Source: Curtobacterium citreum (GTDB lineage Bacteria > Actinomycetota > Actinomycetes > Actinomycetales > Microbacteriaceae). From it: a stretch of 64,000 nucleotides of DNA. Under the pieces are notes generated by a model. That model was not told the DNA's origin. It did not search any database and saw only the letters and a list, made by a program, of their open reading frames with translations. The stretch spans positions 3,410,001-3,474,000 of the forward strand of contig NZ_VFMQ01000001.1 in NCBI RefSeq assembly GCF_006715175.1, in the 5' to 3' direction. The translations under genes were made by a program, and so were the position numbers. Below, in pieces: positions 1-8,743 of the stretch (the first letter of the stretch is position 1; each line of letters opens with the position of its first letter).

Positions 1-479
1 ACGAGCGCGGACCGGTCGACCGTCTCGACCACCAGGTCGCCCTCGACCCGCTTGACGGTGTCGGTCACGGGCAGCGCCGGGACGACCCCGTCCCCGGTCG
101 TCTCCGCGCGCTCGAACACGGCGGCGAACTGCGCCGCCGGGGTCAGGCACCGGGCGGCGTCGTGCACGCCCACCCACTCGATGCCGTCGGGCAGCGCGTC
201 GAGCCCGGCCTGCACGGACGCGTGCCGGTCGGCGCCACCGGCGACCACGCTCGTCAGGGCAGCGGCGGGACCCGCGACGGCCGCGACGAGCGCCCGGCAC
301 TCGTCCAACCGGGCGGTCGGCGCGACGACGACCACGAAGGTCGGCTCGGCCAGGGTGAACACCGTCCGCACCGCCCGCGTCAGCATGCGCTCGCCGGCGA
401 CCGGCACGAAGGCCTTCGCGTCACCGATGCCCAGGCGCGTCCCGGAGCCGGCCGCGACGACGACGACCGCCCTGCTCAC
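1..479 (-). CDS. ispD: 2-C-methyl-D-erythritol 4-phosphate cytidylyltransferase, 3' end cut by window
   Basis: IspD transfers CMP from CTP to methylerythritol phosphate in the non-mevalonate isoprenoid pathway. About 159 N-terminal residues lie in the window and the rest runs off the left edge. The N-terminus has the nucleotidyltransferase loop AAGSGTRLG close to the start, and further on the family motifs VHDAAR and the TDTVKR region. I chose the GTG at 479; the frame stays open upstream but has no better start. It lies 61 bases downstream of carD on the same strand, the usual actinobacterial carD-ispD order. It could be an IspDF fusion, but the C-terminus is not visible. Confidence 0.88.
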   Translation of the reverse strand, partial: MSRAVVVVAAGSGTRLGIGDAKAFVPVAGERMLTRAVRTVFTLAEPTFVVVVAPTARLDECRALVAAVAGPAAALTSVVAGGADRHASVQAGLDALPDGIEWVGVHDAARCLTPAAQFAAVFERAETTGDGVVPALPVTDTVKRVEGDLVVETVDRSAL

Positions 480-540
480 CCGGGGTCCGGGGAGCAGGGC
501 GGTCGTGTCGTCGTGCTGTGGCGCCAGGGTGCTGGTCGCG

Positions 541-1023
541 CTAGGAGGCGAGGACCTCGTCGAGGACGGTCGACGCCTTGTCCTCGTCGGTCTTCTCGGC
601 CAGGGCCAGCTCGGAGATCAGGATCTGGCGCGCCTTGGCCAGCATCCGCTTCTCGCCCGCCGAGAGCCCGCGGTCCTGGTCGCGGCGCCAGAGGTCACGG
701 ACGACCTCGGACACCTTGATGACGTCACCGGAGGCGAGCTTCTCGAGGTTCGCCTTGTAGCGGCGCGACCAGTTGGTCGGTTCCTCGGTGAACGGTGCCC
801 GGAGGACCTCGAACACCTTGTCGAGTCCTTCCTTGCCGATCACGTCGCGGACGCCGACCAGGTCGACGTTGTCCGCCGGGACCTCGATCGTCAGGTCACC
901 CTGCGTGACGCGGAGTTTCAGGTAGACCTTCTCCTCGCCCTTGATGACGCGAGTCTTGACTTCAGAGATGGTTGCCGCCCCGTGGTGGGGGTAGACGACG
1001 GTCTCGCCGACCTCGAATTGCAT
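541..1023 (-). CDS. carD: CarD-family RNA polymerase-binding regulator
   Basis: CarD binds the RNA polymerase beta subunit and stabilises open promoter complexes, notably at rRNA promoters. The 160 residues match the usual family length. An N-terminal Tudor-like RNAP-interaction domain (about 1-55, beginning [15 protein letters not shown]) is followed by a helical DNA-binding domain. Trp85, in the motif TNWSRRY, is at the position of the tryptophan that wedges into the upstream edge of the bubble. The ATG start at 1023 gives the canonical N-terminus. It precedes ispD in the same direction. Confidence 0.96.
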   Translation of the reverse strand: MQFEVGETVVYPHHGAATISEVKTRVIKGEEKVYLKLRVTQGDLTIEVPADNVDLVGVRDVIGKEGLDKVFEVLRAPFTEEPTNWSRRYKANLEKLASGDVIKVSEVVRDLWRRDQDRGLSAGEKRMLAKARQILISELALAEKTDEDKASTVLDEVLAS

Positions 1024-1050
1024 GTATCAGGCTCCGTTCCCAGAACCCCC

Positions 1051-1056
1051 AGTTTA
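1051..1056 (-). promoter_or_regulatory. candidate carD -10 element
   Basis: On the minus strand a TAAACT hexamer lies about 28 bases upstream of the carD ATG and fits the actinobacterial TANNNT -10 consensus. No clear -35 hexamer is visible at the right distance. Confidence 0.35.
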
Positions 1057-1164
1057 CCACAAGGGCGTTTCGGGTAGTGGGGCCGGGGCGGACCCACACC
1101 CGGGTGATCGCTAGGATGGTGCCGGACCGTCCGGTCCACCATCGTGATCTTCCGGAGGAATCTC

Positions 1165-1788
1165 TTGCGAGCTCGGGTACTCGTGTCCGTCGCCGTTGCG
1201 GCAACCATCGCGCTCGGCGCCACCGGCTGCGAGTTCATGTCGCCGGCGCACACGACGGAGATCAAGCAGATCACCGACGGCGTGAACGTCACCACCGGCA
1301 AGCTCGACATCCGCAACGCGCTCTTCATCTCCGACCGCGGCGAGGACGCACGCTTCATCGGCACCGTCATCAACACCGACGAGTCCGAGGACATCACGCT
1401 CTCGATCGAGCTCGGCGGCGACACCCAGACGGTCGTCGTCCCCGCCGGCAGCCGCCGCGACCTCGGCACGAACACCCCGACGGTGTCGAGCAGCGAGGGC
1501 TCGAGCGCCCAGGAGGGCAGCGACTCGCAGGGCACCGAGCAGACCGGCGCGAAGGCGGTCGTCTTCGAGGGCGCGGACGCCCGGCCCGGCTCGCTCGTCA
1601 AGACCTACTTCTCGTACTCCGGCGCCGAGGGCGTCTCGGCCAGCGTCCCCGTGCTGACCAACGCGATGGAGGAGTACCAGAGCCTCGCACCGTCGCCGAG
1701 CCCCACGGGCACCGCGACGCCGGGCGCCGGCACCGAGTCCACCGACGGGGCCACCCCGACCGGCGAGGCCACCAGCTCCGGCAACTGA
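1165..1788 (+). CDS. hypothetical secreted lipoprotein, Ser/Thr/Pro-rich tail
   Basis: I do not recognise a named family. The protein starts with a basic segment, a hydrophobic stretch and a lipobox ending in Cys (ALGATGC), so it should be exported and lipidated. The middle part (about 40-110) resembles a small beta-rich domain like those of copper-chaperone-type or similar lipoproteins, but no metal-binding motif is evident. The last 40 residues are low-complexity Ser/Thr/Pro/Gly. I chose the TTG at 1165 because GGAGG (1154-1158) sits just upstream; a GTG at 1144 would add seven residues. It is divergent from carD. Confidence 0.75.
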   Translation: MRARVLVSVAVAATIALGATGCEFMSPAHTTEIKQITDGVNVTTGKLDIRNALFISDRGEDARFIGTVINTDESEDITLSIELGGDTQTVVVPAGSRRDLGTNTPTVSSSEGSSAQEGSDSQGTEQTGAKAVVFEGADARPGSLVKTYFSYSGAEGVSASVPVLTNAMEEYQSLAPSPSPTGTATPGAGTESTDGATPTGEATSSGN

Positions 1789-1825
1789 CGCAGCGCGCCA
1801 AAGCGAGCGCGCACCAGGCGCGTCA

Positions 1826-1874
1826 GACTGGAGGCCCGGGGCCGGTTCCGAGAACCGGCACCGGGCCTCCAGTC
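1826..1874. terminator. bidirectional hairpin terminator between convergent genes
   Basis: A perfect 14-bp inverted repeat (arms 1826-1839 and 1861-1874, GACTGGAGGCCCGG) encloses a loop that contains a second small inverted repeat (CCGGTTC/GAACCGG). It lies between the lipoprotein gene and regX3, which converge. The arm carries the GGAGGC core seen in several other intergenic hairpins of this window. Confidence 0.7.
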
Positions 1875-1933
1875 CGTCCGGACCCGGCCGCGTCGCCGAG
1901 GCGACGCGACCAGGAACGGCCGACGGGTCGGGC

Positions 1934-2614
1934 TCAGCCCTCGATGCGGTAGCCGAGGCCGCGGACGGTGACGAGGATCTCGGGTGTGCTCGGCACGCGC
2001 TCGATCTTCGAGCGGATCCGCTTGATGTGCACGTCGAGCGTCTTGGTGTCCCCGAAGTAGTCGGACCCCCACACCCGGTCGATGAGCTGCCCGCGGGTGA
2101 GCACACGGCCGGCGTTCCGCAGCAGCAGCTCGAGCAGCTCGAACTCCTTGAGCGGCATCGGCGTCTCGGACCCGTCCACCGACACCGTGTGCCGCTCGAC
2201 GTCCATCCGGATCCCGCCGACCTGCAGGATCCCGCTGTCGCCCGGGTCGTCCTCGGTCCGACGCCGCAGCACCGCCCGGAGCCGGGCGAGCAGCTCCCGC
2301 GTCGAGTACGGCTTCGTCACGTAGTCGTCCGCGCCGAGCTCGAGCCCGACGACGATGTCCACCTCGGAGTCCTTCGCGGTGAGCATGATGATCGGCACGT
2401 TCGACCGCGTGCGGATCTGCCGGCAGACCTCGGTGCCGCTGAGGCCCGGGAGCATGAGGTCGAGCAGCACGAGGTCCGGGTTCTCCGCGTCGAACTTCGA
2501 CAGCGCGGTCACGCCGTCCGCCGCGACGGCGGTCTCGTAGCCCTCCCGCTGCAGGAGGAACTCCAGGGGCTCGCTCAGGGCCGGCTCGTCGTCGACGATG
2601 AGGATCTTGGTCAC
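1934..2614 (-). CDS. regX3: RegX3-type phosphate response regulator
   Basis: OmpR/PhoB-family regulator, 226 residues, expected to activate phosphate-starvation genes when phosphorylated by SenX3. The receiver domain (1-~115) has the acidic pair D8/D9, the phosphoacceptor D52 in LLDLMLPG and a conserved Lys in VTKPYS. The C-terminal winged helix (~130-226) has the recognition-helix motif TKTLDVHIKRIRSK. The GTG start at 2614 overlaps the senX3 stop in a GTGA, so the two genes are probably translationally coupled. The nearby phoU and the PHO boxes upstream of phoU and pstS support the assignment. Confidence 0.93.
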   Translation of the reverse strand: MTKILIVDDEPALSEPLEFLLQREGYETAVAADGVTALSKFDAENPDLVLLDLMLPGLSGTEVCRQIRTRSNVPIIMLTAKDSEVDIVVGLELGADDYVTKPYSTRELLARLRAVLRRRTEDDPGDSGILQVGGIRMDVERHTVSVDGSETPMPLKEFELLELLLRNAGRVLTRGQLIDRVWGSDYFGDTKTLDVHIKRIRSKIERVPSTPEILVTVRGLGYRIEG

Positions 2615-3777
2615 GATGGCTGCTCTTCCAGTTGCTCTTCGAGGGCGGTGGTGAGGTCGGGATCCGCCTCGGGGAGACGGATCGTGAAGGTCGAGCCCTT
2701 GCCGGGCTGCGACCAGACGCGCACGTCGCCGCCGTGGTTGCCGACGACGTGCTTGACGATGGCGAGGCCGAGCCCGGTGCCGCCGGTCGCCCGGGAGCGC
2801 GCCGGATCGACGCGGTAGAACCGCTCGAACACGCGGTCGAGGTCGGCCTCGGGGATGCCGACGCCCTGGTCGGTCACGGCGATCTCGACGAAGCCCTTCG
2901 CCGACCGGACGCCCACGCCGACGCGGGTGTGGTCCGGCGAGTACTTCACGGCGTTGGCGATGAGGTTCGACACCGCGACCTGCAGCAGCCCCGGGTCCCC
3001 CATCACGCGGAGCTTCGTGCGCTTCGCACGGACCAGGTCGATGTCCCGGGCGCGCGCGACGACCTCGTTCGCGTCGACGGCGGCCTGCACGATCTTGTCG
3101 ATCGAGGTCTCCTCGCTGTTCTCCAGCGTGTCCACGGACTGCAGGCGCGAGAGCTCGATGATGTCCTTCGTGAGGGCACCGAGCCGCTCGGACTCGGTCA
3201 TCAGCTGCCCGGCGAACTTCTTCACGTGCTCGGGGTCGTCCGCGGCGACGACCAGGGTCTCGGCGAGCAGGCCGATCGCGCCGATCGGGGTCTTCAGCTC
3301 GTGCGAGATGTTCGCGACGAAGTCCCGTCGGACCTCGTCGATGCGGCGGCTCTCGGTGAGGTCGTCGGCCGTGACGAGGACGTACCGGTTGCCGAGCTGC
3401 GCCGCCCGGAAGCTCAGGTAGCCGATGAGCTCGCCGCTCCGGCCGCGGGGCAGCTCGAGGTCCTCCGACCCCATCTCGCCGCTCCGACGCACCCGGTCCA
3501 CCAGCTCGACGAGCTCCCGGTGCGCGAGCTTCCGCCGCACCACCAGCCCGACCGTGAGCGCCTGCGGCGAGGCCGCGACGACGGTGTTCGACGGGTCGAC
3601 CACGACCGCCGGGTTGTGCATCGTCGCGATCACCGCGGCGACGCCGTCCGGCAGGGTCCGCTCCGCGACGTCGGCGGCACGGGCGGTGCGTTCCGCCGTG
3701 ATGACGAGCACCACGACCCCCGCGCCGAACACCCCACCGAGGAGCATCGAGAGTGGCACGAGCCACACGTTGTCCAT
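2611..3777 (-). CDS. senX3: SenX3-type sensor histidine kinase
   Basis: Membrane histidine kinase that pairs with RegX3 in phosphate sensing. The 388 residues begin with one N-terminal hydrophobic segment (about 3-27), then a PAS-like region (about 45-140). The HisKA domain has the phosphorylated His159 in NISHELKTPIGA. The HATPase domain follows, with an N box (NLIANAVKYS), G1 (DQGVGIP), an F box (FERFYR) and G2 (GGTGLGLAI). I chose the ATG at 3777 because it sits just before the membrane segment; an in-frame start at 3822 would add 15 unlikely residues. Divergent from phoU. Confidence 0.92.
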   Translation of the reverse strand: MDNVWLVPLSMLLGGVFGAGVVVLVITAERTARAADVAERTLPDGVAAVIATMHNPAVVVDPSNTVVAASPQALTVGLVVRRKLAHRELVELVDRVRRSGEMGSEDLELPRGRSGELIGYLSFRAAQLGNRYVLVTADDLTESRRIDEVRRDFVANISHELKTPIGAIGLLAETLVVAADDPEHVKKFAGQLMTESERLGALTKDIIELSRLQSVDTLENSEETSIDKIVQAAVDANEVVARARDIDLVRAKRTKLRVMGDPGLLQVAVSNLIANAVKYSPDHTRVGVGVRSAKGFVEIAVTDQGVGIPEADLDRVFERFYRVDPARSRATGGTGLGLAIVKHVVGNHGGDVRVWSQPGKGSTFTIRLPEADPDLTTALEEQLEEQPS

Positions 3778-3859
3778 GCCGCCAGTGTAGGGACGGACAC
3801 GTCCGGTTCCGACGCCGTTCACCCCCGGCGACGGTGTTTCCGGGTCCGCTGCGCGAGGT

Positions 3860-3892
3860 GTTCAGCCGCAGGTCACCGTTCGTTCACCTGCC
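3860..3892 (+). promoter_or_regulatory. PHO box (RegX3 operator), three 11-bp repeats
   Basis: Three contiguous 11-base units lie 43 bases upstream of the phoU ATG: GTTCAGCCGCA, GGTCACCGTTC and GTTCACCTGCC. They match the actinobacterial PHO-box pattern of GTTCACC-like direct repeats on an 11-bp period. A further GTTCACC lies at 3817. The site sits in the senX3-phoU divergent region and could control both directions. Confidence 0.75.
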
Positions 3893-3935
3893 CTGACGAC
3901 ACTCGACCGGTACGCATCAGAGAGGCACATCCCCC

Positions 3936-4607
3936 ATGCGCGAAGTCTTCCAGCAGGAGCTCCAGGACGTCCAAGAGCGTCTGACCGAGATCGCCGGGCT
4001 CGTCGAGTCCGCGATCACCCGCGCGACGCAGGCGTTCAGCGACTCCGACGTCGCCCTCGCGGAGGAGGTGATCGCCGACGACGCCAAGATCGACGCCGCC
4101 GCGAACGCCCTCGACGAGGTCGCCATCGACATCCTCGCCCGCCAGGCCCCCGTCGCCCGCGACCTGCGCGTCGTCGTGACCGCGCTGCGCGTCAGCTCGT
4201 CGCTCGAGCGCATGGGCGACATGGCCGAGCACATCGCCCAGCTCGCCCGCCAGCGCTTCCCGGAGAAGGTCGTGCCGAAGGGCCTGCGCCCCACCTTCAA
4301 GAAGATGGGCGCGCACGACGTCGCGATGGCGCAGAAGCTCACCCGCCTGCTCGCCACCGAGGACATCGCGCTCTCCGCCGAGATCCGCGACGAGGACGAC
4401 CAGGTCGACGAGCTGCACGCCAGCGTCTTCGACTTCGTGCTCGGCGAGACCTGGAAGGGCAACCCGATCGACACGGTGGACGCCACGCTCGCCTCGCGCT
4501 ACCACGAGCGCTTCGCGGACCACGCGGTGTCGATCGCGAAGAAGGTGGAGTACCTGGCGACGGGCGACTGGGCCGGCGCCGCGTCGGTGACGGCCTCCCC
4601 CGCCTGA
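3936..4607 (+). CDS. phoU: phosphate signalling protein PhoU
   Basis: PhoU links the Pst transporter to the sensor kinase and keeps the Pho response off when phosphate is plentiful. The 223 residues make two tandem three-helix PhoU repeats (about 1-105 and 115-215). The conserved motif of repeat 1 is visible (VARDLRVVVTALRVSSSLERMGD, residues 69-91), and repeat 2 ends with the matching RYHERFADHAVSIAKKV segment. It is divergent from senX3 behind a PHO box; the pst genes it should act with are 31 kb away in this window. Confidence 0.95.
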   Translation: MREVFQQELQDVQERLTEIAGLVESAITRATQAFSDSDVALAEEVIADDAKIDAAANALDEVAIDILARQAPVARDLRVVVTALRVSSSLERMGDMAEHIAQLARQRFPEKVVPKGLRPTFKKMGAHDVAMAQKLTRLLATEDIALSAEIRDEDDQVDELHASVFDFVLGETWKGNPIDTVDATLASRYHERFADHAVSIAKKVEYLATGDWAGAASVTASPA

Positions 4608-4632
4608 CCCACCGCTCCCGTCGCGTCGCATC

Positions 4633-4704
4633 CGCAAGACGCAACGTCGGCGGTTCCTCGCAGCGCCATACCGCTGCGAGGAACCGCCCCTGTTGCGTTT
4701 TGCG
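4633..4704. terminator. long hairpin downstream of phoU
   Basis: A perfect 17-bp stem (4649-4665 with 4672-4688) and a 6-base loop. It is extended by an outer 12-bp arm (GCAAGACGCAAC with GTTGCGTTTTGC) that pairs with one G:U. Nearly the whole of 4633-4704 can fold into one rod. It ends about 30 bases before the next gene, so it can terminate phoU transcription, but it is longer than a terminator needs to be. Confidence 0.6.
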
Positions 4705-4734
4705 CTCTGCGCAGGGGGACGGGAGGATCGTGGC

Positions 4735-5280
4735 ATGGCTCAGGTCGCGATCGTCGTCAACGGGATGCCCGGTTCGGGCAAGAGCACGGTGGGGGCGGCC
4801 CTCGCCGAGGTGCTCGGCTGTCCCTTCCTGTCGAAGGACCGGATCAAGGAACCGCTCGCCGACGTCGTCGGCCCGATGATCGCCTCGCGTCCGCTCGGCG
4901 GGATCGCGATGGACACCATGTGGTCCATGGCGCGGGCCGTCGAGAACGGGGTCGTCCTCGACGCCGTCTGGCTGCCGTCGCGTGACCGGGACCGCCTGCA
5001 GGAGGGACTCGCCGCCGCCTCGTCGCCCCGCGCCGTCGAGGTGTGGTGCGACGTCGACCGGGCCACCGCCGAGGCCCGGCTGCGCGACCGGTACGACCCG
5101 GGCACCCTGCCGGTGCGCCACGAGGTGCACGGCGACCTCGCCGACGTCCTGGCGTTCTGGGACGAGCACGGCGACGCCGGCCCGGTCGCGCTGCCCGGGG
5201 TGCCCGTCGTCCGGGTGGACACCGCGCACCCGTACGACGTCGGGGCCCTCGTGCAGGAGATCGCGTCGCACTTTGTCTGA
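4735..5280 (+). CDS. P-loop kinase-like AAA family ATP-binding protein
   Basis: Small P-loop protein of 181 residues. The Walker A motif GMPGSGKST is at residues 10-18, followed by a kinase-like layout (LSKDRIKEPLADV, then an arginine-rich LID-like segment ARLRDRYDPG near 115). This is typical of the zeta-toxin/gluconate-kinase/chloramphenicol-phosphotransferase-like group, so it probably phosphorylates a small molecule; the substrate cannot be told. I chose the ATG at 4735, preceded by GGGAGG. It converges on gpmA. Confidence 0.8.
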   Translation: MAQVAIVVNGMPGSGKSTVGAALAEVLGCPFLSKDRIKEPLADVVGPMIASRPLGGIAMDTMWSMARAVENGVVLDAVWLPSRDRDRLQEGLAAASSPRAVEVWCDVDRATAEARLRDRYDPGTLPVRHEVHGDLADVLAFWDEHGDAGPVALPGVPVVRVDTAHPYDVGALVQEIASHFV

Positions 5281-5303
5281 CCCGACCGGTCCGACCGCCG
5301 CAG

Positions 5304-5344
5304 ACGACGAACGCCCCGCCGGTCGCCGGCGGGGCGTTCGTCGT
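5304..5344. terminator. bidirectional terminator between convergent genes
   Basis: A perfect 19-bp stem (5304-5322 with 5326-5344) around a TCG loop, between the P-loop protein gene and gpmA, which converge. On the minus strand it lies just past the gpmA stop. Confidence 0.8.
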
Positions 5345-5352
5345 GGGGCTGC

Positions 5353-6099
5353 TTACTTCTTGGCGCCCTGGGCGGCGACCGCGGCGGCGCCGGCTGCGGC
5401 GGCCTCCGGGTCCAGGTAGTACGAGGGCTTCGTCGGACGGAAGTCGTCGTCGAGCTCGTACACGAGCGGGATGCCCGTCGGGATGTTCAGGCCGGCGATG
5501 TCGTCGTCGGAGATGCCGTCGAGGTGCTTCACGAGCGCCCGCAGCGAGTTGCCGTGGGCCGTGACGAGGACGGTCTTGCCCGCGCCGAGGTCCTTCGTGA
5601 TGTCGGACTCCCAGTACGGCAGCAGGCGGTCGATCACGAGCTTGAGCGACTCGGTCCGGGGCAGCTGGTCGCCGAGGTCGGCGTAGCGGCGGTCGCCGGC
5701 CTGCGACCACTCGGCGTCGTCGGCGATCGGGGGCGGCGGCACGTCGAACGAGCGGCGCCACTCCATGAACTGCTGCTCGCCGTACTGCTCGAGCGTCTGC
5801 GCCTTGTCCTTGCCCTGCAGGTCGCCGTAGTGCCGCTCGTTGAGGCGCCAGTCGCGCTTGACCGGCAGCCACGCGAGGTCGGCCTCGAGCAGGGCGATGT
5901 CGGCGGTCTGGATCGCACGGGTCAGGAGCGACGTGTACAGGACGTCCGGCACGATGCCGGACTCGGCGATGAGCTCGCCGGCGCGCTTCGCCTCCTTCTC
6001 GCCCAGCTCGCTGAGCCGGACGTCGACCCAACCGGTGAACAGGTTCTTCTGGTTCCAGTCACTGTTGCCGTGACGGAGCAGGACGAGCGTGGAGGTCAT
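5353..6099 (-). CDS. gpmA: 2,3-bisphosphoglycerate-dependent phosphoglycerate mutase
   Basis: Interconverts 3- and 2-phosphoglycerate in glycolysis and gluconeogenesis. The 248 residues match the family. The catalytic RHG triplet with His10 lies in [18 protein letters not shown], the proton donor region is [14 protein letters not shown], and the second catalytic His is in [15 protein letters not shown]. The C-terminal 20 residues are alanine-rich and look like a lineage-specific tail. Divergent from the methyltransferase gene. Confidence 0.96.
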   Translation of the reverse strand: MTSTLVLLRHGNSDWNQKNLFTGWVDVRLSELGEKEAKRAGELIAESGIVPDVLYTSLLTRAIQTADIALLEADLAWLPVKRDWRLNERHYGDLQGKDKAQTLEQYGEQQFMEWRRSFDVPPPPIADDAEWSQAGDRRYADLGDQLPRTESLKLVIDRLLPYWESDITKDLGAGKTVLVTAHGNSLRALVKHLDGISDDDIAGLNIPTGIPLVYELDDDFRPTKPSYYLDPEAAAAGAAAVAAQGAKK

Positions 6100-6143
6100 G
6101 CGCCCGAGTCTACCGAGCGGCGTCGGCCCCGTAGCCTGGTCCC

Positions 6144-6917
6144 ATGCCCATCGGGAACGTCACGCGCGGCACCACCGGGTACAACCGGCTCCGCCGGGTC
6201 GACCGGTGGATCGCGTCGCTCCCGGTCCTGCGGCGGACGGACGACCCGCTCGTGGCCGACGTCGGGTACGGCGCCCGGCCGACCACGACGCTCGAGCTCC
6301 GCGACCGACTGGCCCGGGTCCGTCCGGACGTCGAGGTCACCGGCATCGAGATCGAGCCCGCACGCGTGGCCCTGGCGAACGCCGGCACCCGCGACGGGGT
6401 GACCTTCCGGCTCGGCGGGTTCGAGACCCCGACGCCGGGAGACCGCCGCCCGGCAGTGATCCGGGCGTTCAACGTCCTGCGGCAGTACGACGAGTCGGCC
6501 GTCGTCGACTCGTGGCGGATCATGCAGGACCGCCTGCAGCCGGGCGGGGCGCTCGTCGAGGGCACCTGCAACGAGGTCGGGCGGGTCGCGTCGTGGGTCA
6601 CCCTCGACGAGCACGCGCCGCACACCTTCACGGTGTCGTTGCGGGTCGCCGGCCTCGAGGTGCCGAGCATCGTCGCCGAACGGCTGCCGAAGGCACTCAT
6701 CCACCGGAACGTCCCCGGGGAGCGGGTGCACGCGTTCCTGCTCGACCTCGACCGCGCGTGGGCGGTGGCCGCGCCGCTCGGCACGTACGGTCCCCGCCAG
6801 CGGTGGATCGCCACGGTGCAGGGCGTGCGCGACCGGGGCTGGCCGGTGCTGCACGGGGTGACCCGGTGGCGCCTCGGCGAGCTCAGCGTCCCCTGGTCGG
6901 CCGTCGCCCCTGCCTGA
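6144..6917 (+). CDS. class I SAM-dependent methyltransferase family protein
   Basis: A protein of 257 residues with a degenerate Rossmann motif I ([16 protein letters not shown], about 35-50), followed by an acidic segment [14 protein letters not shown] expected to contact the ribose of SAM. The N-terminus has [13 protein letters not shown]. This type occurs as a conserved single gene in Microbacteriaceae; the target is unknown. The motif I glycines are spaced unusually (DVGYGARP), so catalysis is not certain. Confidence 0.8.
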   Translation: MPIGNVTRGTTGYNRLRRVDRWIASLPVLRRTDDPLVADVGYGARPTTTLELRDRLARVRPDVEVTGIEIEPARVALANAGTRDGVTFRLGGFETPTPGDRRPAVIRAFNVLRQYDESAVVDSWRIMQDRLQPGGALVEGTCNEVGRVASWVTLDEHAPHTFTVSLRVAGLEVPSIVAERLPKALIHRNVPGERVHAFLLDLDRAWAVAAPLGTYGPRQRWIATVQGVRDRGWPVLHGVTRWRLGELSVPWSAVAPA

Positions 6918-6940
6918 GCCCGGGCCGCAGGCGCTGTTGC

Positions 6941-8005
6941 TCAGCCGCGCCGGACGGCTCCGAGCCGGGGCAGGCGCGGCACGTTCGCCGTCGCGCCGGC
7001 CTGCGGCGGGACGATGGTCTCCTGCGCAGCGGTCACGACCACGTCGTCGACCGTGAGCTCGAGCGTCGCCGCCGGGTCCAGGGAGCGCTTGACGACCGCG
7101 AGCCCGATCGGCCCGAGCTCGTGGTGCAGCGCCGCCGCGGTGAGCCGGCCGACGTCCTTCCCGTCGGACACCACGGGGGTGCCGGGCGCGGGGAGCACAC
7201 CGTCCGACCCGTCGAGGTGCAGCATCACGACGCGGCGCGGCGGGTGCCCGAGGTTGTGGACCTTGGCGACCGTCTCCTGCCCGCGGTAGCAGCCCTTCGA
7301 CAGGTGGACGGCGGAGCGGAGCCAGTCGAGCTCGTGCGGGATCGTCCGCTCGTCGACGTCGGAGAGCGAGGGACGCCAGGCGGCGATGCGCAGGGCCTCG
7401 AGCGCGAGGAGCCCCGCGGCGGGGACGTCGGACGCGGCCGTGTCGGCAGCGGCCTCGGAGGTGACCACGTCGATGCGGAGGGTCCAGTCGGAGGCGGGGT
7501 GTGCCTCCAGTGCGGCGTAGCCCCACCCACCGGGCGTGACGGACGCCCACGGGTCGACCCACTCGACCACCGGGTCGGCGACCGCCGACCCCGCGAAGCG
7601 GCCCAGCGTGACGAGGTCGGCGGAGCGGTCCGCGACCTCGACGCGGAGCATGAACCGCATGCTGTCGAGCCAGGCTGCCAGCGGTGCGGCGTCGGCCGGC
7701 TCGGTGAGGAGCCACGTCGTCCCGCCGTCGTCGACGACCCGCGCGGCGTGCTCGACGCGACCGGACTGGTCGAGCACGAGCGTCTCGGTGGACGTGCCGG
7801 GCGCGAGCCCGGTGATCAGCTGCGACGTGATCGAGTTGAGCCAGGTCAGCCGGTCCGGCCCGGTCACCGTGACGATGCCGAGGCCGAGCTCGACCACGGC
7901 ACGGCCCGCGGCGAGCGCACGCTGCTCGCCCGTGGGGTTGCCGAAGTGCGCGGCGGGACCGGCGTCGGACGCGACGAAGCCGGGTCGCTCGGCGAAGACG
8001 GCCAT
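6941..8005 (-). CDS. ygfZ: YgfZ/GcvT-domain folate-binding protein
   Basis: Folate-dependent protein related to the glycine cleavage T-protein, involved in iron-sulfur cluster assembly or repair and in tRNA modification in other bacteria. The family signature KGCYRGQE, with its conserved Cys, is present (about residues 234-241). The N-terminal GcvT-like fold has LTWLNSITSQ. The 354 residues match the actinobacterial members. Its ATG overlaps the stop of the FABP gene by one base (TGATG), so the genes form an operon. Confidence 0.92.
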   Translation of the reverse strand: MAVFAERPGFVASDAGPAAHFGNPTGEQRALAAGRAVVELGLGIVTVTGPDRLTWLNSITSQLITGLAPGTSTETLVLDQSGRVEHAARVVDDGGTTWLLTEPADAAPLAAWLDSMRFMLRVEVADRSADLVTLGRFAGSAVADPVVEWVDPWASVTPGGWGYAALEAHPASDWTLRIDVVTSEAAADTAASDVPAAGLLALEALRIAAWRPSLSDVDERTIPHELDWLRSAVHLSKGCYRGQETVAKVHNLGHPPRRVVMLHLDGSDGVLPAPGTPVVSDGKDVGRLTAAALHHELGPIGLAVVKRSLDPAATLELTVDDVVVTAAQETIVPPQAGATANVPRLPRLGAVRRG

Positions 8006-8607
8006 CAGTCGACCTTCGCGAGCTGCCCCGAGGCGTGCGACGTGAGCTGCTGCCCGAGCGCGGCGATGTCCCAGGCCCAGAACAGCTTGCCCTCGACCAG
8101 GCCGTACAGCCGGGTGGCCGCGGAGTAGTCCTTCGCGTTCGGCGAGCGCATCACGGCGTCGGTCGCCAGGTCGATGCGGCCCTTCTTGACGCGTCCGACG
8201 TAGAGCTCGTCGACGCCCGTCGGGTGGATGATCGCGGCTTCCACGTCGAAGCCGTCGGTGGTGTTGCGCAGCGTCTCGACGCTCTCCACCGTGCTGAACG
8301 GGGTCGGCCCGTCACCCATGAGCATCGCGGGACCGCGGTCGCCGGGTTCGTTCGGCCGGTCGATCCGCCAGTAGCCCATCTCCGCGGCGAGCGGCGTGTG
8401 CTCGTCGTCGAGCAGCCACGTCGTGGAGGAGTAGTTGAGGTACGGCAGGCCGTCGTGGCTGAAGCTCACGCGCTGGCCGAACTCGTACTTCCGGGGCTCG
8501 TCCTCGTCGCCCACGGGGTACTCGACGACGCCGGTGCCCTCCCAGACGCCCACGAGCCACGACAGCGGGACGAGTTCGGGCGCCAGGCCCTCCGGCAGTT
8601 CGATCAA
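8005..8607 (-). CDS. FABP/nitrobindin-like heme-binding protein
   Basis: Conserved actinobacterial protein of the DUF1794/THAP4-like nitrobindin family; characterised members bind heme and isomerise peroxynitrite. The signature GVWEGTG at about 20-26 is the family GxWxGxG loop of a ten-strand barrel. The 200 residues fit. The start is TTG at 8607, overlapping the stop of the upstream small membrane protein (TTGA), with AAGGG as ribosome binding site. Upstream partner of ygfZ. Confidence 0.88.
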   Translation of the reverse strand: MIELPEGLAPELVPLSWLVGVWEGTGVVEYPVGDEDEPRKYEFGQRVSFSHDGLPYLNYSSTTWLLDDEHTPLAAEMGYWRIDRPNEPGDRGPAMLMGDGPTPFSTVESVETLRNTTDGFDVEAAIIHPTGVDELYVGRVKKGRIDLATDAVMRSPNAKDYSAATRLYGLVEGKLFWAWDIAALGQQLTSHASGQLAKVD

Positions 8608-8720
8608 CGCTGACCCTTGAACAGCTTCACGACGACGACGACCGAGATGAACGCGATCGCGAGCGACGCGAGGCCGAGGAGACCCACGTAGAACAGCTCG
8701 AGCGCAAGCAGCGAATCCAT
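8604..8720 (-). CDS. 38-residue single-pass membrane protein
   Basis: A short open frame begins with ATG at 8720 and ends in a TGA that overlaps the TTG start of the FABP gene. It encodes a hydrophobic helix (about residues 5-30, LFYVGLLGLASLAIAFI onwards) and a basic tail (KLFKGQR). The tight coupling to the FABP gene and the gene-like composition support it. Function unknown. Confidence 0.6.
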   Translation of the reverse strand: MDSLLALELFYVGLLGLASLAIAFISVVVVVKLFKGQR

Positions 8721-8743
8721 GCCGCGAGTCTACGCGGTGGACC

